A DNA stretch of 64,000 nucleotides from Mastigias papua (GCA_964019165.1 OZ025274.1:5789868-5853867), one strand, 5' to 3'; counted from the first letter of the stretch, positions 23,119 to 35,578 are shown. The notes: a model not told the origin generated them from the letters alone. Numbers and translations are program-made.

Positions 23119-23457
23119 TTCGCGAACTATTCGAGAAGCACGAAAACAAAACGAATCGCATGTAAAACCAACAAATGTGTAATAAAATATCAAAACCCAC
23201 TCGCAAAATCTCTCTTTTTCGTTTCTTCTCCTCGCTATCTACAAATCAATATCTCCTCGCCTCCTCACGCGGTTTCTAACTCATTTGAATACAATAATAA
23301 CTGAGTAAAAAGTCTAATGTCCCGTATCTTGCCATCACAAGGTCTAAAGTCCCGGATATTAGTCTATCATCCCCAATATTGGTCTAGCGTCCCGGATGCA
23401 CAATAAAGTCTCAGATTTAGGACTATCAACAAAACAAAATATAATCTTCCCAACACA
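23119..23457 (-). mobile_element. 3' LTR (minus orientation) of BEL/Pao element 2
   Basis: Matches 38206-38545 with few differences. The minus strand begins TGTTGGGAAG and is preceded by the purine tract ATGGGGGGAG (about 23458-23467). Its outer end reads GCGAAA and is followed by TCTT, the probable TSD (AAGA on plus, 23115-23118 and 38546-38549). Confidence 0.8.
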
Positions 23458-23491
23458 CTCCCCCCATTTGATGTCCGAATGGCGTCAAATG

Positions 23492-24677
23492 TTAATCGTC
23501 AGCTAGTTCTCTTTCTTCATCGCGAATTGTTTCTTGCATTGTCTCTTTTGCAATAGTTGCCGCTTTTCTCTGTGGTCTAAACTCTCTCGCTTCTGCATTA
23601 AGTTGTGAGTTCTCTATCTTGGTCCTTTTGTCTTCGTCTTCACATGTTAGCTCTAGAGGGTACAGCATTTGCACAGCTCTCTCTATTCTTGATTTCTTTG
23701 ATCGCAGCCTGGCTCCTCTTACAACATTGTCTGTTCCTCGTATAAGGCTCTCCACTACTCCAACTGCCCATCTGCCTCTATTCTTTTCCTCACCCTTGAT
23801 GAGTACTACATCTCCCACTGAAATCTTATTTTCTTTCCCGTGATGCACTAGATTATGCTTCTCGCTAAGAGCTTTAATATATTCATTTGACCATTGACCA
23901 CCGCTTCCATATGTTTTCTTTGTATCGTTCAAGATACTTGGCCCGTTTCCTCAAATCCTTATCCTTGATGTCTGCAATATCCTCCTGTAACAGAGCGTTG
24001 TTACTTCCCATCATCATAATGTTGGGTGTGAGCTCTGGCAATTGGATATCATCTTCGACATAGCACAATGGCCGATTGTTCAGGAATGTCTCCACATCAA
24101 GCATAGCTTCCTTCAGCTCTGAAACCTTTAAGTCTGCTTTTCCGATGACCTTGTATAGGGACTGCTTTACAAGGCCAATAATCCTTTCAAATTGGCCGCC
24201 CCACCATGGAGCCTTGCTCAGATTGAATGTCCACGTGATTTTATTCCTTGCCAGATAATTGTTGAATCTTTCACTCCTTAGCATTGACTTTAACTTCTCA
24301 GCTCCTGACTTGAATGTCTTGGCATTATCAGAATATATGTTTGAAGGTCTACCGCGTCTTGCAATAAACCCCTTTAGGCATGGAATGAACTGCTCCACCG
24401 TCATGTCTGTGACAACCTCAATGTATATGGCTCGCGTGAGGCTGCATGCAAACAAAAGGACATATGCCTTGGTCTCTCTCCCACCTCTGCATCGAATTGG
24501 TCCAGCATAATCGATACCTATCACCTCAAATGGCCTACTCCCCGTAGTTCTGTCCTTTGGTAAGACTCCTGGTGGTGGCTTGTCAAATGCTCTTGCATGG
24601 AATTTCTTGCACCCCGCACACTTGAATCTCAATTTCTTTGCAAGCTTTCTCAACCTTGGCACCCAATACCTCTCACG
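23492..24677 (-). pseudogene. BEL/Pao element 2 integrase, main part
   Basis: Minus-strand frames 24662-23883 and 23932-23492 overlap with a frameshift near 23885-23930. Motifs: FKCAGCKKFHARAF (zinc-binding CxxC), GIDYAGPIRCRGG (first Asp), IYSDNAKTFKS (second Asp), PWWGGQFERIIGLVK (Glu), and the C-terminal GDVVLIKGEEKNRGRW. Its N-terminal HxxxH part lies beyond the Gypsy insertion, at 29033 onward. Confidence 0.85.
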
Positions 24678-24841
24678 TGTTGTGTTATATGTTATGTTCT
24701 GTTAAAATATTATTATACATCGTACCCCTGTTTATGTAGAGAGCATGCGCTCCGAAAGAGGACTTGAATAAAGATGGTTACTAGCTTAGCACGCGTTATT
24801 TCCATCTTCTATACTACACACGATAATATCGTAACATAATA
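24678..24841 (+). mobile_element. 5' LTR of Gypsy element B
   Basis: 164 bp, TGTTGTGTTATATG...CGTAACATAATA, with AATAAA near 24768. Differs from the 3' copy by one visible base (GCGCTCCG versus GCGCTCTG). Confidence 0.85.
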
Positions 24842-24855
24842 TGGTGACAGGAGCC
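24842..24855 (+). promoter_or_regulatory. Primer-binding site of Gypsy element B
   Basis: TGGTGACAGGAGCC abuts the 5' LTR directly. Confidence 0.75.
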
Positions 24856-24909
24856 AAATCGCGAAAAACAGTCAATTAGGACGTTGGTAGCGAGAGCCCT
24901 AAAAGAAAC

Positions 24910-27900
24910 ATGGCAAGTTTTACTGTTGCTCCGCCCGATCAATTCAGTTTTAGGCCGAACGACTGGCCAAAATGGATTACTAGGTTTGAACGTTTCAGGA
25001 CAGCCTCTGAGTTGTATCAAAAATCCGAAGAAACACAGGTAGCTACTTTAATATATAGTATGGGGGAGGAAGCAGATGAAATATTTAATTCATTTACGAT
25101 GACATCAGATGATAGGAAGAAATATGATGCCGTAAAAGCCAAATTTGAAGGGCACTTCATTATCAAAAGAAATGTTATTTTTGAACGTGCAAAGTTTAAT
25201 CTCAGAGTTCAAAAAGAAAATGAACCTGTGGATACTTTTATAACCGATTTGTTTACTTTGGCACAGCACTGCAACTATGGAAATCTCCATGACGAAATGG
25301 TCAGAGACAGGATAGTTGTTGGATTAAAGGACAAATCCCTTTCTGAAAAGCTACAGTTGGAAGCTGAGTTAACCTTAGAAAATGCAATTAACCAAGCCAG
25401 ACAGCGAGAACTTGTTAGACAACAACAAGGTATCATTAGACAGGAAGGACTTAATGCCAGCACTGTTGACAAAATAAAATCATTTCGGCATAAGCCAGCA
25501 TATAAGCACACAAAGCCCACACAGAATACAAATGTCAAATCTCAAAGCCAAAAATGCGGACGTTGTGGTGGTAGCCTACACAAGAGAAATGAGTGTCCAG
25601 CCACACAGTCTATTTGTAATCGTTGCAAAAGAAAAGGGCATTGGGAAAAGTGTTGCAAAACAAAATCTGTGGCGGAAATACAAAGAAGTGAAGATAGCCA
25701 AGAATTCTTTACTGGAGAAATTCATATTGATAAATTGGAATCAGATACACAAAGTCCATGGAAAGCTGATATTGAGGTAAATGGCCAAGTTATTAATTTC
25801 AAATTAGACTCAGGTGCTGATGTATCTGTTCTCCCAGCAAGAGTTTATCAAACACTTGATGTAAAGCTAGAGCCCACCAACAAAGTGTTGCTAGGCCCAT
25901 GCAACTATAAATTAGATTGCCTAGGAAAATTTAAGGCAACACTTGCTGTCAATCAGAAATGTATTGACAATGAAATATATGTGGTGAAAGGCCTAGAAAA
26001 ACCTTTACTCAGCCGACAAGCTAGTCAGAGCCTGAATCTCATAAACAAGATTGATGCATTAAGTTGCCAAGAATACAAAAGCAACATAGTTAATCAATAT
26101 CCAGATTTATTTAAAGGTCTAGGAGAGATTCCAGGTGAATATGAAATTAAATTGATTGAAAATCCTCACACCTTTGCTCTCACTACACCAAGAAAAGTAC
26201 CCCTGCCATTGTTATCAAAGACTAAGCTAGAAATAGAGAGAATGTTAGAAATGGGGGTCATCAAAAAGATAGATGAACCAACAGATTGGTGTGCACCCAT
26301 GGTGGTTGTGCCCAAACCCTCAGGAGAAGTCAGGATCTGTGTAGACTTGACAAAATTGAATGCCAATATCAAACGAGAGGTTCACCCTTTACCATCAGTG
26401 GAATATACTTTGGGTAAAGTTGGAAGTTCAAGGGTTTTCACAAAACTTGATGCAAACTCTGCTTTTTGGCAAAGAAAATTAGCAAACAAATCAAAATTGC
26501 TCACTACCTTCATCACTCCTTGGGGCAGATATTGCTTTGAAAGATTGCCCTATGGAATCTCCACTGGCTCAGAACAATTTCAAAAAGTCATGGAAAGCAA
26601 ACTAGAAGGATTAGAGGGTGTTGAGTGTCAAATTGATGACATACTTGTTCATGGAAAAAGCCAACAAATCCATGATGAGCGTTTGCAAGCAGTGTTAAAA
26701 AGACTAGCAGATTCAAACATCACATTAAACTTAGAAAAGTGTGAGTTTAGTAAATCTGAGGTCAGAGTATTGGGTAACATTATAAGTGGAAATGGTATCA
26801 GCCCTGATCCAAGCAAAATTGCAGCCATCGTTAATTTACCCGCACCCAAGAACATTAAGGAAGTTCGATCATTTCTTGGGATGGTAAACCAGCTATCAAA
26901 GTTTACCAATCATTTAGCTGACAAAACAAAGCCACTGAGAGACCTGCTTAGCAAGAGAAATTCATGGACCTGGAGTCATGTTCATGATAATGCGTTCCGA
27001 AATATAAAAGAATGTTTGACCACCCCTCCAGTATTAGCATTTTATGATGTCAATCGAAAAACCAAGGTATGCAGTGATGCCTCAAAATATGGCATTGGAG
27101 GAGTCATTCTTTAAGAGCAGGACAATGGATTGTGGAAACCAATTGCATATTTTTCACGAGCACTCACAGAGACAGAGTTACGCTATTCGCATATAGAGAA
27201 AGAATGTTTAGCATTTACATGGTTATGTGAACGTGCTAGTGATTACATATTGGGAAAAGCAATAATTGGAGTTACAGACCACAAGCCATTGATACCAATG
27301 CTAACAACACATTGCCTTGATCAGCTACCGCCTCGTATTCAACGCTTTCGAATGCGGTTGATGAGATTCAACATACAATCCATACTACATGTCCCTGGGA
27401 AAGAAATGTATACCCCAGACACTTTATCAAGATTGATGACAAATAACACTGTATGTAAAGAAGCTGCTCAATTCAATGAAGAAACAGAAGTTTATGTCTG
27501 CTCAATACTAAACTCGCTCCCAGTCTCAGACGTAATATTACAGAAAATTATAGAAGCTCAAGATACTGATGAAGTCTGTAGAACTATCAAAGAGTATTGT
27601 TTTGAGAGCTGGCCAGAGAAACATTTAATTCCTAGTGCCATACGTCCCTATTGGATGGAACGTGCAAACTTGACAGTTGTTCAAAACGTTCTTTTAAAGG
27701 GTTCAAGAATTGTTATACCCTCAGCTATGCGTCTTGACGTCTTGGATAGGATTCATGAGGCGCACATGGGTATAAACAAATGTCGCGAGAGAGCCAAGCA
27801 AGCTGTATGGTGGCCTGGTTTGTCAAAGCAAATACAGGATATGGTTGAAAATTGTAAAGTTTGCTTGAAACATAAAGTAAATCGACCAGAGCCATTGAGC

Positions 27901-28755
27901 CCCACTCCTTTCCCGGAACGCCCTTGGCAAGAATTGGGAATGGACTTTTTTCAATGCCAGTCACTTGATTATTTGATTGTCATTGATTATTATTCAAGAT
28001 TCATTGAAATAGCTGCAATGAATAAAAACAAAAGAGGAAGTGAAGTTGTTAGATGCCTCAAAAGTATGTTTAGCCGTCATGGAATCCCTGAAAAAGTTCG
28101 ATCTGACAATGGTCCTCCTTTTGATTCAGCTGAATATGCTAAATTTGCAAATGATTGGGGATTCATGATATCTACAAGCAGCCCAAAGTTCCCCAAGTCT
28201 AACGGTGAAGCTGAACGTGCAGTCCAGACAGCAAAATCTATATTAAAGAAAGGACAAGATCAAGCAAAAGCTTTACTCGCTTATAGAGCTACACCACTAG
28301 CTTGTGGATACTCACCGGCACAGTTGCTTATGGGCAGAAATATTCGGTCTACAGTCCCTACGTTCCATGCACAATTGAAGCCACAACTCCCTGATATGGA
28401 GGTGCTACGTAAAAGAGAAAATGATAGCCGATTGCAACAACAGGCCAATTTTAATAAAAGACATAGAGCTGCTCCATTGTCGACACTGTCTCCAGGTACT
28501 AAAGTACATATTACCAGTTATGATCAGCCAGGAACAGTTGTTAACAAAGCAGATGCTCCAAGATCTTATATAATTGAAACACCCAACAAGGATATACGTC
28601 GTAATCGTGAACATTTGATACCATTAGAACCAGTTCCGAAGTCAACCAAAGCATCCAATGTTGTGAAAGATCCACCTGAACTTAACATAAAGTCAAGACC
28701 AAAGAGAACAATACAACCTTCACTAAAGGCTTTAGAAAATATGGCTTCTACATAA
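24910..28755 (+). pseudogene. Gypsy gag-pol polyprotein with a single stop codon
   Basis: One frame of about 1281 codons interrupted only by TAA at 27112-27114, inside RNase H (GIGGVIL, stop, EQDNGLWKPIAYFSRAL). Order: gag capsid region; two CCHC knuckles (CGRCGGSLHKRNEC, CNRCKRKGHWEKCC, residues ~215-246); protease FKLDSGADVSVLP (~300); RT with VRICVDLTKLN, FTKLDANSAFW, LPYGISTGSEQF and CQIDDILVHG (catalytic DD at ~576-577); RNase H; integrase with H-x3-H (HEAHMG) and C-x2-C zinc region, MDFFQCQSLDYLIVIDYYSR, RSDNGPPFDS and SNGEAERAVQ (D-D-E). It makes the proteins for reverse transcription and insertion. Gag and Pol share one frame with no shift. The stop may be a CAA or CAG to TAA/TAG-type change, inferred from context, or a readthrough site. 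Confidence 0.9.
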
Positions 28756-28868
28756 TTGCTGAACTGATACTCAAAGAAACATCGATGCAGAGACATCCTG
28801 GGTGCAATCAAGGACACCATAATAGACCGTAAATATTACATTTACTTTTTTGGAACTTCAAAGGGAGA

Positions 28869-29032
28869 TGTTGTGTTATATGTTATGTTCTGTTAAAATA
28901 TTATTATACATCGTACCCCTGTTTATGTAGAGAGCATGCGCTCTGAAAGAGGACTTGAATAAAGATGGTTACTAGCTTAGCACGCGTTATTTCCATCTTC
29001 TATACTACACACGATAATATCGTAACATAATA
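28869..29032 (+). mobile_element. 3' LTR of Gypsy element B
   Basis: 164 bp copy of 24678-24841, directly after the purine tract and followed by TCACG. Confidence 0.85.
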
Positions 29033-29805
29033 TCACGGACATGTGTCATTGTCATGCTGACTCCCCCATGGCCTGTGCTAAAGTGAGAATCCATGACAAG
29101 CTTTTCTGTGAACAGCTCATCTGGAGGTAGGTAAATGGGGCACTGTCCTTGAATCCGTCCTCTGCACTCTAAGATCTGCTCATCATTTTCCTGGATGTTT
29201 AGCCTCTCTGCATCAGCTTTGAAGCTGTTGCTGCTCTTTGCCCTAGTCTGCACTCGTCTTATCCACATGGTTACCTGCTCTTGAATTTCAGGGGTAGATA
29301 AGGGGCCCTTGATTCTCTCTACTTTCTTTGCTTGTGAATTTCTGATAAACCTGAAGATCCATGTGGTGACCCTCATCGCTTTCCAGTACTCTAGTCTCTC
29401 TAATATGCTATCTAGCTCATTTTTCACAGGATTTGCAACTCTCAGAATTTCCTTGATTGGTTTGGTCTCCCTCTCTGTTTCTTCACTTGGAGCTGTGACA
29501 ATGTCTGTTGGCCATTCTAGTTTGTTTGTAAGCCATGATGGCCCTTGGAACCACTTTGAATTTATCCGATTTGCAAGGCAACCTCTACTTCCGACATCGG
29601 CCGGATTGTCATTTGTTGATACATGTCTCCATGTGATGTAATTTTTCATCTGAATTTGCTTCACGCGATTGTGCACAAACTGTTTATAGTTCCCTTGACC
29701 CCTCACCCAGTGAAGGGCAACTGTGCTGTCTAACCAGCCAGTACATGACCTTATTGGCTGGCCGTTAAGTGCTTGTTTCACATTGTCAATAAGATTTGCA
29801 GCCAT
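29033..29805 (-). pseudogene. BEL/Pao element 2 RNase H end and integrase N-terminus
   Basis: The minus strand encodes the RNase H tail (WRHVSTNDNPADVGSRG) and the integrase N-terminal region (LVMDSHFSTGHGGVSMTMTH, with the zinc-binding His pair), ending VRDI, where the final residues already come from the Gypsy LTR. The two pieces of integrase meet when the Gypsy and one TCACG are removed. An 8-bp tandem duplication (CATCTGAC twice, 29803-29818) shifts it out of frame with the upstream RT. Confidence 0.8.
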
Positions 29806-32683
29806 CTGACCATCTGACCTGAGATTAATTCCAGTCTTGGAATGGAAAGTCCCTTCTTTGCAAGTCTTGACTTTGATACTAACAGCCCTTGGTTAATGCC
29901 TGAGTCCTGCTCTACTACTGCATAAACAGCTGCCGATACCCCATTGCCACTTGCGTCCCCAAAGGCATGCAAATGTATGCCCTTGACAGATTCTTTGGCT
30001 GGGGTCATGCTTCGTGGTACTTCTATTCTCTTTGGTAATGACTTGATGAACTTTTGCCATCTTTGTTTCAGCTGGCCTGTGATTTCTTCATCCCATGATA
30101 ATCCTTCATTGCATATGTCACGGTACAAAATTTTCCCTGTTAAGAGTACAGGTGAGACGATCCCCAGGGGGTCATATACTGAAGCAAGTCCACTAAGAAC
30201 TGTCCTCTTTGTACCTCTTTCTGGCATATCTGGAAAATTGATTGCTAGGGTGTCGTCTGTTTTGTTCCATGCTAACCCCAACAATTTTGTCTCTTCACTG
30301 CTTGCACCAACTTGTTGCTTGGCATATGTTTCACCTGAGGATTCGCATTTGTCTATCTCCTTCTGGATGGTCTCTAGCGATTGATCATTAGAGTGCCATT
30401 TGTGCAACTCAAAACCTGCTGTATTGAAAATCTTCACTGTTTTCTGTCTTAACTCTTCTAGATCCTCTGGTCTGTTTGATGATAACAGTAGGCCATCAAC
30501 GTAAATACTCTGTCGAATTTCTTCCACCTCCTCTGGGTATTCACCCTCCTTGCTGCAAAGGAGCTGCTCAATGGTCCCCCCTAAAAGAAACAGTGATTGG
30601 GACAACCCAAACAAGACTCTTGTGAAACGTAGAGTCTCCTTTTTGTTTCGATCCATGTCTGTCACCCAGTGAAATCGTAAAACATCTCGTTCTGCCTCTC
30701 TCACTCTTATCTGTAAGAACGCCTGTTTTATGTCTCCCGACAAGGTTATAGGTCTGCTCCGATTTCTGATTAAAATGTCCCAAATGAGATTTTGTGTGGG
30801 GGGTCCTGTTTCTAGGCAGTCATTCAAGGATGCTGCACTGCTACTTGTCTTGGCTGATGCGTCGAAAACTATTCTGATCTTAGTAGTTTCTGCCGATTCT
30901 CTGATGACTGGTTTATGCGGGAGGTAAAATGCCTTTCCTGTTGGCTCATGGTCCACTGCTTCTACAATGCCCTTCTCTTTCTGGTCTTGAATAATCTGGT
31001 CATACTTCATATAGAGATCTGGATCCTTCTCTAATCTGTTGATAAGCTTTTCTAGACGGGCTAGACTCCCAGCTTTATTATCTGGTAAGGGTGGACAATC
31101 TCCTTTCCACAGCAAACCCGTTTCAAAAAACCCCTCTGGTTTTTGCTCTAGTTGCTCAGCAAACTCTCCAAAGACTGACTGATCCCCCACCTCTCTTTCA
31201 CCTAATCCTAAAATGTCAAGGCTGCAGAGCTTGTCATAATCTACTCTTGATGAACCAGCAAAGAACATATGTTCTGTGTCTACCTCTGATCCTGGTGAAA
31301 TGATTGTCCATCCAAACTTTGTTAGCTCCCCAATTGGCTCGCCTGGTTTCCCTATCTTGGGTTTTGTTTCAGTCTTGATTTTTGCATACTCAGAAGCCCC
31401 GATAATTAGATGGATGGGGAGCTCTTCCTTTTCATCCATGTCATCCATCACTACTCCCTTTAGATGGTGATGCCTACTTAAGATCCTTTTGTACTCTGGA
31501 TTTGTCAGCGACAATAACCTCTCTCTGTCCACTTTACTGACGGATATTCCCAACTTGAAGTCTCCTTTCAGGCTCTTAACTTCTACACTATAAATGTCTA
31601 TTCTCTGATTTGTCGAAGCCATCATCATGTCTATTTGATGGTATTCTCGTGTCACTGGTTTGATCTTGAGAATATCAACCAGCTTTGATGAAATATATGA
31701 GCTGCCTGCTCCCGTGTCAAGCAGAGCTCTGCATGTTGTCCCGTTTACTTTGACTACCACAACTGGGTAAACTATTCCTTGTACCCCTGTGGCCAGCATC
31801 GTCTGACTTGGCTGACTGGCCTTATTATGACTTGATCTGTTGTCACATATGGATGTGTGGTGCCTTTTGTGACAATTCCTGCATCCACTTTTGACTTGAC
31901 ATTCTGCTGCACGATGACTAGAGCCTGTACAATTGTAGCACAATCTCTTCTGTCGCAATATATCTCTCCTCTTATCAACTTCTACAACTTTGTTACATTC
32001 ATATGATTTATGACTGGTCTCCTCACAATAAACACAGGGCCTTGCTTTGAAATCATTTTGCTTTGCTTGGAATAACTTTTCCTGCCGGTTAAATCTGGGT
32101 CTAGTGCTCTCCGCAAAATTAGGTCCCGCCCCCCTATCGTCCAAAGGAATTGGATTTCTCTCTGTCCATCTCCGCAGTGCATCCACTAACTGAGAAAAAC
32201 CCCACTTTTGCCAGCTATCATCAGTGCGCATTAGGTCTGACTTAATACCCTCTAATTTGTCTAAGGTTGCACGAGCAAATCCGTTTACTTCCCCTAACTT
32301 CCCCATAGACTCTAGGGCTTGGACGCTTGTAAGTAATTTTGCATGAAAATCATGGATTTTGCTTGGATTAGCTCCTTTAACAACTGGTAATGATGTTAGA
32401 TTTTGAACGTATGCATTGATAACTTCACTTGTTTTGCCATAAGTGGACTTAAGAATATTCTTTGCTCTTTCGTATCCTTCTGTTGTAAAGGGTAACCCCT
32501 CAATATGCACTCGTACCTTAGGCAACAATAGTTCTTTTAAATATGAGAACTTTCCTACTGCATCTATGTTTGCCCTGTCTATTTCTGCCTCAAATTGGTT
32601 CCAGAATCGATACCAATCTATGTGAGTGCCTTGAAATTTGGAGATAATTAATTTAGGAAGCTTTACCTTGTTTGATGTTTCAC
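29806..32683 (-). pseudogene. BEL/Pao element 2 gag (C-terminal), protease and RT
   Basis: Minus-strand open frame. Gag part: VKLPKLIISKFQGTHIDWYR; then CCHC-like knuckles CVYCEETSHKSYEC, CYNCTGSSHRAAEC and CRNCHKRHHTSIC; protease ALLDTGAGSSYIS; RT with IRIVFDASAKTSSSAASLND, GDIKQAFLQIRV and IYVDGLLLSS. The last replaces the second catalytic Asp of YVDD with Gly, which should inactivate the RT. RNase H begins HAFGDASGNGVSAAVYAV. The frame ends at the 8-bp duplication. Its upstream continuation lies beyond the P element, at 34835. Confidence 0.85.
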
Positions 32684-32958
32684 CATAGAGATAGGAATAT
32701 AAGAACACTAGAGTGCGCACTCCTATTGTTTGACCAGTACGAGGTTGAAGCACCCATGCGCCATATTGTTGGAGGTAAGTTTCGGGTGCGGAAGCTGGTT
32801 TGACCCTTCATGAGTGATCTCCTGAAAGAGCAGAAATCGCCGCTTTTGGACACTAGTTGCTGTGTAATGTCTTTTAAACTGTTATATTTGTTGTTTACAC
32901 TTTAGTTTTAGTCGTAAATAAGTTTTGTATACGCTATGCTGTATTGCTTGCTCAGAAA

Positions 32959-33110
32959 ATGCGGAATGACTGTGTCGCCGTAAAGTGCATACCAGTGTCG
33001 TCGTGGGTATGAACATAGAACAGGTGAAACCGTTTCGTTTCACAGGTTTGTAGAAATGCTTACAGTGAAATGGCAACATGTATACCAAGTACTAAATATT
33101 ACGGAAATTG
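32959..33110 (+). pseudogene. THAP DNA-binding domain remnant of P element
   Basis: Starts MRNDCVAVKC, the C-x4-C of a THAP C2CH zinc finger right after the initiator Met. After a frameshift near 32995 the frame continues RRGYEHRTGETVSFHRFVEM with the F-H of the motif, then KWQHVYQV with the invariant Trp. THAP domains bind the element's ends in P-type transposases. Confidence 0.7.
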
Positions 33111-33361
33111 TTATACAACAAACTTGGAACAGTTCAAGGCAGCGTAACATGACCATTAGCAGAGTTGAGAGACTTCAATAACATACTGTTATGAAACATA
33201 ATTCATTAAATGTTAAAAAGTCTAGATATATATTTCTATCAAATAGTTCTTTCTAGGGCATATACATAATACGATTCCTAGCAATTCTCTTTCCTTTCTT
33301 GTTTCTCCTGCCAGAATTTGTTATTGCTAGTAGATCTTCTCCACCTTTTGTGCTCTTCTAT

Positions 33362-33760
33362 GCAGTTCAGGCTAGGCTTTCTCAGTGATGCATTTGATGA
33401 AGCTAAGAAACTAGTTTTGGGCAAACTGAGTTGTGATATGTCAATTCTTATTGATGGAAAGGCCATTAGATAACAGATACAGTGGAGTAGGGAAGAGCAG
33501 AAATACACAGGCTTTGTTGACTATGGAGGGAATGCAATTGTTGAAAACAGTGAGGTGTTGGCCTCTAAAATACTTTTCTTTATGGTAGTTGGAATAGGCC
33601 AAACTTCATGGAAGTCCATTATGGAATATTTCCTTATCCAGAAAGTAACTGGAAAAGTTCTTGCTCAATTGGCGAGAACAGCTTCATGGCAATTCTGGCC
33701 AATTCAGGCTTTTGAACATGTAGTATTGTTTGGGATGACACTTGTAAATTAGGAAGTAGG
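33362..33760 (+). pseudogene. P-element transposase core fragment (THAP9-like)
   Basis: Frames spell KLVLGKLSCDMSILIDGKAI (with the first catalytic Asp region of the RNase H-like fold), then after a stop at ~33470 QKYTGFVDYGGN, and KILFFMVVGIGQTSWKSIME with YFLIQKVTGKVL. This order is characteristic of P-element and THAP9 transposases. Stops and frameshifts show it is dead. Later fragments near 34080-34200 (GIHLLHIEKI, then KLTHKKQKW) may be the next block. Confidence 0.7.
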
Positions 33761-34834
33761 AAAATGTCAAGGTTGCAAGTCTGGAGTGACATGAAAGTAT
33801 TGTAACTGTATCTGCTCATCCTACTTGTGACTATGTGGTTCATGTGATCTTTATTATAAGCCATATGCTGATGCATCTATATTAAACTCTGCAAGTAGAA
33901 CAAACACTATATGACATGTCAGTCATGATAGGTAAAATTAAATATACCCCACATAGAGAAATAGGAAGAAGTTTCAATATTCCTTTGCTCCTATCATTTC
34001 ATACAGCACTCCTACAGATCATTGATCTATCAACACAAATATGTGTATATAAATGCTTGTATAATAAATACCATTAGCAATCTGTTACAGGGCATTCACT
34101 TGCTACACATAGAAAAAATTAACACAGAAAACACACAAAAGTTAACACATAAGAAACAAAAGTGGATTAGTATTTGCAAGATTTGGCATTTTCCAAGTTG
34201 TGAAGACATGTGAGCAATTGTTTAAGCAATTAGTATTAGGCAAACAAGCTCATATTACATCAGAACAGGGATTTAATATAGATGGTTGAAAATGTGCGAA
34301 ATATGTTGCTAGATGGCTCAAAAAGTAGTCAAAATAGTGTGAACACCTAGAAATACAACTTCAATCACGACAAACTTAATACTGTATTGAACAAAATACT
34401 AGAGCCATTAAGGCTGTATTTAGATGTTCTTATGTTCATCCAAAAAATAACATCAATATGTTATTATCAATGGGCTTCATTTACGCGAGTTACACGTTAT
34501 ATTGCTCTCCCGAATTTGAATATACACGGTGTTTACATTAAAATCATATACGAACTTACCATTTGCGAAGATATGAAGTATTTTTTCACTATTCTGTGCT
34601 TCAGCAGCAAAGAAAGTTATACTTCATTCATTGCTTTATATTATCAGATCCATTCATCGCCAAATCTTGGGTGAAAAGCAGGACGATTGACTTCAGCGCA
34701 CAACATTCGCCTTGCGTTGCTACCGCCCACCTTCTCAAAACTTACCTCCAACAAGATGGCGCTGGGGGTGCTTCACTCGCGCAGGCCTCGTTATCACTCT
34801 AGTGTTCTTATATTCCTATCTCTATGTGTTTCAC

Positions 34835-35309
34835 CCCCTGTTCCTGTTGATGTCTTAGGCCCTTGCTTAATCTCCTCCAATTTTCTTTCTTGTTTGATTC
34901 TTTCCTCGAATTTTGCCTGTTGAAACTCTGCTTCTTGCTCGAAAAGCTATTGTTTGGTCAACAACATGACTCTCTCTTCCTCCTTTTGATAATTCTGCTT
35001 TATTTCTGTTAAAACTCCCTTTACTTGGGCGATACTTGGCTCGAATTCTGCGATTTTCTCACTGATTTTGTTGCTCCACGACCGAACTTCTGTTGGGTCG
35101 GCCTCATCCTCCAGTTTCAATTCCTGTACATCACATTTTAGCTGATGAATCTCGTTAATCCTGTTCTCGTAAATTCCCAGTTGTCTCTCGATCGATTCCT
35201 TGTTTTTTCTTGCTAAAATTTCGTTGGTTTCCTCACAGATAAACTCGAGTAAGCGGGTTTTTCCCTGGATTTTCTTCTCGAGACTCTCAAGCTTTGATTT
35301 GTTTGCCAT
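34835..35309 (-). pseudogene. BEL/Pao element 2 gag N-terminus
   Basis: Minus-strand ATG at 35309-35307 starts MANKSKLESLEKKIQGKTRL, a charged coiled-coil-like Gag start. One in-frame TAG at 34947-34949 (after MLLTKQ) is followed by the same frame, LFEQEAEFQQAKFEERIKQE, up to the P-element TSD. The stop is best explained by a CAG to TAG change. The ATG lies at the edge of the hAT target duplication, so the hAT separates gag from its 5' leader. Confidence 0.75.
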
Positions 35310-35578
35310 ATCCAGAGGCGGATCCAGGACGCCGCACACGCCGCCTGTGCGGCAGTCAAAAATATTACGTACCATGACGTCATCATTGCTTTCCGAGTAG
35401 TGAAGACGAACACGATAGACTTTAAAGAATGTAGTTCTACATCGGACTTTTGGTGCGGCACCTCAGACAATAGAGCAGCCTTTTGGTAACAATAGAGCAA
35501 TGGAGGCCTTGCTTTGTAGAACATGTCAAAATTCATTGTGTAAGATGTCAGTTCTATTCAAAGTAATTGTCTAGCCTT

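Larger units (their letters stand above)
24678..29032 (+). mobile_element. Gypsy element B, nearly intact, inserted in the BEL integrase
   Basis: Complete 4355 bp element: 164 bp LTRs, primer site TGGTGACAGGAGCC (24842), one gag-pol frame, purine tract AAAGGGAGA (28860-28868), 3' LTR. TSD TCACG at 24673-24677 and 29033-29037. One LTR difference in 164 bp implies a recent insertion, the youngest large event in the stack. Confidence 0.9.
32684..34826 (+). mobile_element. P element (THAP-type), degenerate, inserted in BEL gag
   Basis: 2143 bp with TSD TGTTTCAC at 32676-32683 and 34827-34834. Removal restores the gag frame (TGGET-SNKVK). TIR starts CATAGAGATAGGAATATAAG and is identical at both ends for about 32 bases, through AACACTAGAGTG. 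Inner inverted blocks follow (GCGCCATNTTGTTGGAGGTA). The 8-bp TSD, CA-starting TIR and THAP plus P-transposase remnants agree with the P superfamily. Confidence 0.85.
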
